From contig NW_003101671.1 in NCBI RefSeq assembly GCF_000003855.2, positions 1,626,799 through 1,690,798 on the forward strand: 64,000 nt of DNA, written 5' to 3'. Positions 58,644 through 64,000 of this stretch are shown here, one piece after another (position 1 is the first letter of the stretch; each line of letters opens with the position of its first letter). Source of the stretch: Blastomyces gilchristii SLH14081. Lineage: Eukaryota > Ascomycota > Eurotiomycetes > Onygenales > Ajellomycetaceae. The position numbers and the translations under genes were made by a program. Under the pieces are notes generated by a model. That model was given only the letters and a program-made list of their open reading frames with translations, was not told where the DNA came from and made no database searches.

Positions 58644-60132
58644 GGCGCTATCCTAAGGACTATGCCGGCCCTCAATATAAGTAGCCCCAACAATTAGAAT
58701 GGTCGTTGTTGAAGGGTTGAGGAGATAGATTCTCCCCGAGAATGTGCTCCCCGAGAATGCTCTCGCCCTCGTTTTCAGTAATACTGTACATTACAAGGTG
58801 TGAAGGTCGGGCTTTTAGCCCATTTCACCAGAAATTTGATCTCCGGTAAACTGCCTAGATCTGACAGGCAGGGATCAAGCCAGAGAATTATAAATAGAAG
58901 TGATGGCCCCACAAAAGAGCAACTAGATACCTTTAAGAAGGGAAGATGGTGAATTTTCATCACAAAATAAACGACAACGCATCCACAGACAAGGGAGTCA
59001 GTTAACATGTCGACGAACTGTCAGAATTCGAATTGAGTTTCAGGCATGAAGTTGTGCGTCGAGGTTCTGGGGAGAGTCAGAGGTGTTTCGACGGTTTCCA
59101 TCCAACACAGCCTCGCGCAAGGGCTGGAATGAGTCTCATACGAGGGGGCCTGGGATCAGGATAAGCCGATTGGATGACATATTTGCTACCCGAGCTTCTA
59201 AATGTTAGCTGTTCTTGTAGCCATCGTTATCACTGGTGTTTTTCAGAGATGGTAGCCCGCGTTCACATATTTTAGAATAATTCTGATTGCTCGGATCGCT
59301 CCCCATTCCCTCACCATTATAATAATGTAATTTTGAACAGCTAACTAGCTGTTAGCCAACTTGTCAGCCTATAGCTAGATAGGGAACGAAAGAGCCAAAC
59401 AATGGATTCTCATGTGTCAGCTTAGTGGGATCAAGGAACTCGAAACACTTCATAACCAAGGACATACCAATCCCTTGATTAATCGCTCGTAGTCCGGTTG
59501 GAGTTTGAGGCTGCTAAGCTTACCTTCTAAGAATAGAATGAGCTAGCCCCAGAAGGAAGGGATCAAAATCTATAAATCTACGGCCCATCATTGGTCAGAG
59601 GTTTCAATAGTCAGGATGGATTTCGAGTATTCTTCGCCATCCAAGAACTGAAATCCTGAAACAACGGCCCGTGTTTAGCTACAAATGGAAACCATGATGA
59701 TGCGCAAGACAGAATGCTAATGCCGATTTGCAGTAAAAGCCAATAAGTGCTTTGGCTACATCCAAACTTGGGTGAGAAAAATACGAACATCCTCGTGTTG
59801 GTTGAGGCTGAGATATCGGGAAACAGTTTGATATCACGTGATATTTTGAATTTCGCGACTAGTGAGAATTCGGTAAGGTATACTCACGTGATGTTTGTCC
59901 TGTTTGACGCGTCGTTACGTCATCCTTACGCCCGACGTCCGTGTTGCCTGACTTCCACTGCAATAATATATTATATATAAGGCACAGAGGGTTTGAAAAT
60001 ACCATCAGTCTTACCTCACATTCTGACAAGTACAAACAGTAAATGAAAGCTGACGAGTTAACCAATTAACATCTATTAACTCAACAATATCCGCGAGATC
60101 AAGAAGACTTACTCCTCACGCAAAACATCGTC
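58644..60132. other. Intergenic region, probable promoter of the I78 gene
   Basis: About 1.5 kb with no convincing gene. It contains a direct repeat CTCCCCGAGAATG twice near 58,732-58,760, two CACGTGAT sites (59,831-59,844 and 59,884-59,892) and a TATATAA box at 59,974-59,980, about 150 bp before the I78 start. Confidence 0.5.
59831..59844. promoter_or_regulatory. Perfect 14-bp palindrome with CACGTG (bHLH-type site)
   Basis: ATATCACGTGATAT is identical to its reverse complement. A second TCACGTGAT lies at 59,884-59,892, 53 bp away. CACGTG is the binding core of bHLH factors (Cbf1-type and others). Both sit about 250-300 bp before the I78 inhibitor gene. The factor is unknown. Confidence 0.5.
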
Positions 60133-60595
60133 ATGCCTCTCATCGTTCCAAACGTCAGCGATGATGACAAGTCCCAATGGGCGGCTAAACTACTGGGCAA
60201 GAAACTGACCGAATCAACATCAGACAATGTGGTAAGTTTGCTATATGAATATCATCCCTTAGACCCGGGGTGTGTCTCGTATCACGCGCTTAACTCAGTG
60301 TTTACCATAGTCATTCGCAAAGAAGGACCTGCCCCCTGTCCACCGCGTGGTTAAGCCCGGCATGGCTATAACAATGGATTATAGGCCGGAGAGGTTGGTC
60401 TCCACGTCTGCGAACTGATTGATTTCTGCTATGGCTCGTTGTTGCTATCGCTGAATTGTGGTCTGCATTTGAACGCACTTCTCTTGAATGGTTCATACCT
60501 ATCGCTAATACTTTCCATGCTTACGGCTTTTGTTGAATAGGTTGAATGTACACGTTAGCGAAGACGGAACCGTAACGAACGTGATATACGGCTAA
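60133..60595 (+). CDS. Peptidase inhibitor, I78 family
   Basis: Three exons: 60,133-60,231; 60,311-60,393; 60,541-60,595; 78 aa, typical for the family. The product begins MPLIVPNVSDDDKSQWAAKL and LGKKLTESTSDNV; exon 2 encodes SFAKKDLPPVHRVVKPGMAI, then TMDYRPE; exon 3 completes R and LNVHVSEDGTVTNVIYG. The DYRPERLNVHVxEDGTV block is the I78 signature, known from the Aspergillus elastase inhibitor and small fungal and bacterial proteins. There is no signal peptide, so it is probably cytosolic unless exported otherwise; a target protease cannot be named. Splice phases are exact and the third exon carries the whole conserved end, so a two-exon model would lose the signature. Confidence 0.9.
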
Positions 60596-63148
60596 GTGGG
60601 AGTTTCCCTGTGGAATGAGGGCCCCCAACTCCAATGTTTGTCAGATGGTGTGGTAATTATTCCTTTTGATAGCTGGGAACTTGTGTCGGCCTGTTTTGGG
60701 ATTATGGATTTAACGATTTTATGAATATAAATGCGTTGCAGGAGTACAATAAATGTTGTCTAAAAGACCGTCTTTGAAATTCCAGAATCCTTGGTAATTC
60801 GCTAGAAATGTATATTACTTGACGTCCCGAATATATTTGCCCCTCATCCTATCGTTCTTGCCTAATGCGCTCCCCTCTGCTCAGTAATGCCAGAACGGGT
60901 TTGTAATTTATCTTATATGTGAGCATGTCCAAAGATCGATCCGGAACCGTAGACAACTCTCCTTGAAATCCACTCTCTCCCACACCAAAATTTCCCATTT
61001 CATGCTGGTACTATCACAATGGCATGTCATGGAATATATCCCGACCTTAAACCTTATTGGCATTCACAGCGTGCCATTGTCTCGTAATTTCCTTTGTATA
61101 CCCACGGGCAACACACAAACACACGTCCACTCAACCATCGTTACCCACTCTAGCACTAGTTTCCAATGAAGGGGTATCCTAGGTCTATTAGAACCATAGG
61201 TTTTCCAGCCTTATCGCAAACAATCGCAGAGTGATTAGGCCTTATAATTCATCATGGGCGACCGTCGCCAGGATGCCCGTTTCATACCGGCATCTGTTCG
61301 GTGATAAAGGCGGTGTAGGGCGTTCGAATATCACTGTATTTCCCCCGGAGCTCATATAGATGCATCGCAGTTCTTCGGTAGGCCCACCGTTTTCAATCCA
61401 GCTGGCTTCTTTCTCGCCGAAATCACGAGTCACTGACATGTTGGACGTCACTGACATTAATGCTGTTTTGTTGAAGCTAATCGCCTGTGCACACAAATCA
61501 AGATCTATGTTGGACAACAACGTACGCAACTATGTAGAAGCTCCTTGGATCGTTTATCTCGCTACCTGGACGAAGGGGTACTGCTATATGGCACGTACAA
61601 TAGGAGGGCGCGCAGGTTGGCCAGAGTAAAATTTTCTCCGCCTTAAATCTTGTTGTGAATAGAGGCAGATGCAAACAGTTCAGCATTCAACATGTAACAT
61701 TTAGCAACATTGTAGGTACCCTACCCCCATGTTGGCTCATCGATAACGGGGCGAGGTACACCACAAGGTTGCATACCAAGGAAAAGAGAGTTATCCGAGG
61801 TTGGAAGTGAAAAATTGAGCTATCCAGGAGGGCATCATGTTCAAAAGAGGATGCAAATTCCAAGATGATTAAACTTTCTCGAATAGCTTTCCATCGTCTC
61901 GAAGACCTTTCCTAGCAAGCATGTCCGTTGCAGTGCCCATTCCAATCGGCAGAAGAGCAACCACAAATGAATTAAGGAGATTCATAATCAATGCAGAGAG
62001 ACGGAGAAGATCAATGACATTTGATCGAATAATGAATCAGAAGAGTTGGTCTCGGTTTTGAGATCTTAGCTCCAGTTCATCCACCATCAATGGGCAAAAC
62101 AGAATCGCGGAGAGTGATTTGGTAGCTTTCGATACAAGCTACCGGCTCTATTATGCTTCGTTACACGATACCGCGCATTGCGATCCCTATTGGATTTAAA
62201 CGCCGACAACCCCTGGACGATCTTGGCACAACTGGTAGAATCCATTCCTCCGTTCACATTGCGAGCCAAATTCACATGTGAAGGCACCACGACAACGTGC
62301 ATTATTGGTGCCTCCTCACCATCATCATAATGGCTTAGGTTTTCTGAGCCACGGTCCGGTTAAGTTTCATACGTTATTGTCATAGGTCGATATTCGCACA
62401 CGAACTCGAATTATTTCGCTCAGAAATTAGGTGCCAATTTCACGGACAATGCAGACCAAATAATACTAGTCATGGTTGTGTAGGCCTTCTAGCATTTCAA
62501 CCTCGTCCTCCTTTCTTTCCTACATCTGTAACTTCACCAATGTGTTGCTTTTCTGAGCTGTCCTGCTGCAACTGGTAACACTTAGGTGGAAACATGTCGT
62601 GTCTTATACCCGATTGCTCATTGGCCTATGTCTGATATGAGGAGAATCTGTATCTTCTAGTCTTGGGAGACATGTCGACGAGATGGAATTGAATGAATTC
62701 TTTCAAGCATGACGAATAAACCGTCCCTATGCCATAGGCTTAGCACTTGAAAGGGTGTGTGCGTTCGGCGTCGTGGGAATGAAGGTAGAGCTAAGTGCGG
62801 GGAAACTAGTTGTAGTTAGTTAACCCATGGACTACACATACCCTGAGAGTATGCTAAGCTAGCGATGTAGTCGATTCGCCATGTCCTGGGGCATTTACAC
62901 CGTCCAACATGCACAGTACTGTGGGTGACACGACGCTCTGGAATTAGTACAGCATGGAAAAGATGGGACAAGTTAGAAACTGCTGAGAGAAGAATTTCCA
63001 CGAGGCCCGGGATTGTACTACGCCGTGGCTAGGGCCAAATGCTCCCCGGAACTATACTGCTTGGGATCTACCAAACTAGTGGATTGCATTTGCGATATCC
63101 CGTCGGCCATTGGAAGACGAAATTAAACAGCAGGGCTCCTCGGGGATG
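60596..63148. other. 2.55-kb region without a convincing gene
   Basis: Only ORFs below 100 codons, on both strands, with no motif I recognise; several start at non-ATG codons. CpG content is normal, so it is not part of the degraded repeat type. It may hold a non-coding gene, an intron-rich small gene, or a decayed gene; I could not show any. Confidence 0.5.
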
Positions 63149-64000
63149 TTAGTCATCATCTGAGCTGTAGGCGCCCAATCCAAGTGCAGATGAGACGACC
63201 TGTGGTACCGCTTTCTGCTTTAATTTGATTGAATGATCGGGGGCGGCTTTAGCGCTTGTAGTTGCGGAGCCCTCGGGCTCCTCGGGTTCCTTAATATCTT
63301 CGGGGTTCGAGGGATGCGCGGGGTTCACGGGGTTCACGGGGATATCGGGCTTCTCCTGGTTCTTGGATATTTCTACTGAGTCCGAAGCCATTCGTGATTC
63401 CTTGCTACCAGCTTCTGGAAGCACTTTGCTAGCGGCAATTGAGTCGGAATTCGCAGATGAACTCTTCCTCAACTTGACGCCAGGGATTGCATCCTTCACT
63501 TTAGCCCTTTTCCTTTTCCGGACACTGGTCGTCCATTGTTCTTCGTCTGCAGGCGACGATGCCCCTGCACTCTTAGACTCTCCGGAGCCAGGGTCAACCA
63601 GGGCGGCTCTCTCTGCTTCTTGACGTTGACGATGGAATATCTCTAATTGCTCTCTGGTTTCTCGCTTCAAAGTTGCCTCTTGGGCCCTTGTCGATTCGAG
63701 AACCGAATCTAGAAATTCCACCTCATCCTCATCCAGCGATCGAAATTGATTCTTGAGCTTGATGGATTCTTCAAATGCCTCCTGTTTGGCCGCTGGGGTT
63801 GTTAAGAATCAGAATTAGCTATCGTCGCTGGTAAGGATCTGACAGGACAACGCCATTTACTGACCCTTATTCTGCTGCAAAATCTCATAGAGACTCTTCC
63901 CTTGATCTCGGTTACTCTCTTCTGCCTTTCGTCTCCTCTCAGCTTCGAGCTCTTGCTGGGCCCTCACCCATTCATCGTCTCGTTCGGTGGGCTCCTCAAT
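63149..64000 (-). CDS. FAM192A/Fyv6 (NIP30-domain) protein, 5' end outside the window
   Basis: Minus strand, two visible exons, 64,000-63,865 and 63,792-63,149, 72-nt intron, 259 codons visible; the start codon lies beyond 64,000. The N-terminal part visible is EWVRAQQELEAERRRKAEES, SLYEILQQNK, then AAKQEAFEESIKLKNQFRSLDEDEVEFLDSVLES, which matches the NIP30 domain of FAM192A and yeast Fyv6. Fyv6 acts in the second step of pre-mRNA splicing; human FAM192A (PIP30) also binds the proteasome activator PA28-gamma. After it come a basic patch (RKRKRAKVKD, likely nuclear signal), a disordered region with a P-x-N-P repeat (PVNPVNPAHPSNPE) and a Ser-Asp-Asp tail (AYSSDDD). Confidence 0.85.

Noticed and set aside
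62087..62302. 71-codon minus-strand ORF in the gene-free stretch
   Set aside because: No family resemblance, no splice context, composition not distinctive.

Overview
This is a fungal nuclear window. Genes are split by short introns (about 50-260 nt, GT...AG, CTAAC or CTGAC branch-like sites), intergenic spacers are short, and the proteins (Hir1, Ric1, Tim44, Sgt2, Ola1, Tma20, a Vrl1-like VPS9 protein, Fyv6/FAM192A) are filamentous-ascomycete orthologues. The sharp alternation of a gene-free, AT-rich, CpG-poor repeat block with GC-balanced gene DNA suggests a Eurotiomycete, probably Onygenales. That placement is inference from protein style and compartment structure, not from a marker gene.

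Coordinates 1-27,234 are an AT-rich block of decayed retrotransposons. A non-LTR (LINE) element with a complete-looking layout (160-7834) sits inside an older LINE of the same family (1-159 plus 7835-11,752), flanked by a 13-bp target duplication. A 5.65-kb Gypsy LTR retrotransposon on the minus strand (15,515-21,167, two 309-bp LTRs, 5-bp target duplication TAGAT) sits inside a third, reversed LINE fragment. A fourth reversed LINE copy covers 21,338 to about 24,355. Coding frames stay aligned for kilobases but are full of TGA/TAA/TAG and active-site changes (for example YLDD to YLDN), which is what repeat-induced C-to-T mutation does. Two stretches (11,753-14,997 and 24,567-27,234) are equally AT-rich but I could not assign them. 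A 147-bp LTR-like segment lies at the isochore edge near 27.3 kb.

From 27.7 kb to the end the window is ordinary gene DNA. In order: mitochondrial stomatin-like SLP2 (+); HIR1 histone chaperone (+); a 145-aa single-span membrane protein (+); OLA1/YchF ATPase (+); TMA20/MCTS1 (+); RIC1 (-); SGT2 (+); TIM44 (-); a possible 88-aa protein (-); mitochondrial uS11 (+); a Vrl1-like VPS9-ankyrin-PX protein (+) whose two short 5' exons I reconstructed; a type I membrane protein (-); an I78-family peptidase inhibitor (+); a 2.5-kb region with no convincing gene; and a FAM192A/Fyv6 protein (-) cut by the window end.

The genes are housekeeping genes with no operon-like logic. Themes that recur are mitochondrial biogenesis (SLP2, TIM44, uS11m, perhaps the 88-aa protein), membrane traffic (RIC1, VRL1, SGT2) and translation (OLA1, TMA20). 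I found no rRNA, tRNA, CRISPR or secondary-metabolite cluster. The most interesting material is the nested LINE (its CpG-retaining 5' end and 53-bp promoter-proximal repeats), the stand-alone start-codon exon of SGT2, and a presequence-like in-frame extension without ATG in front of OLA1.
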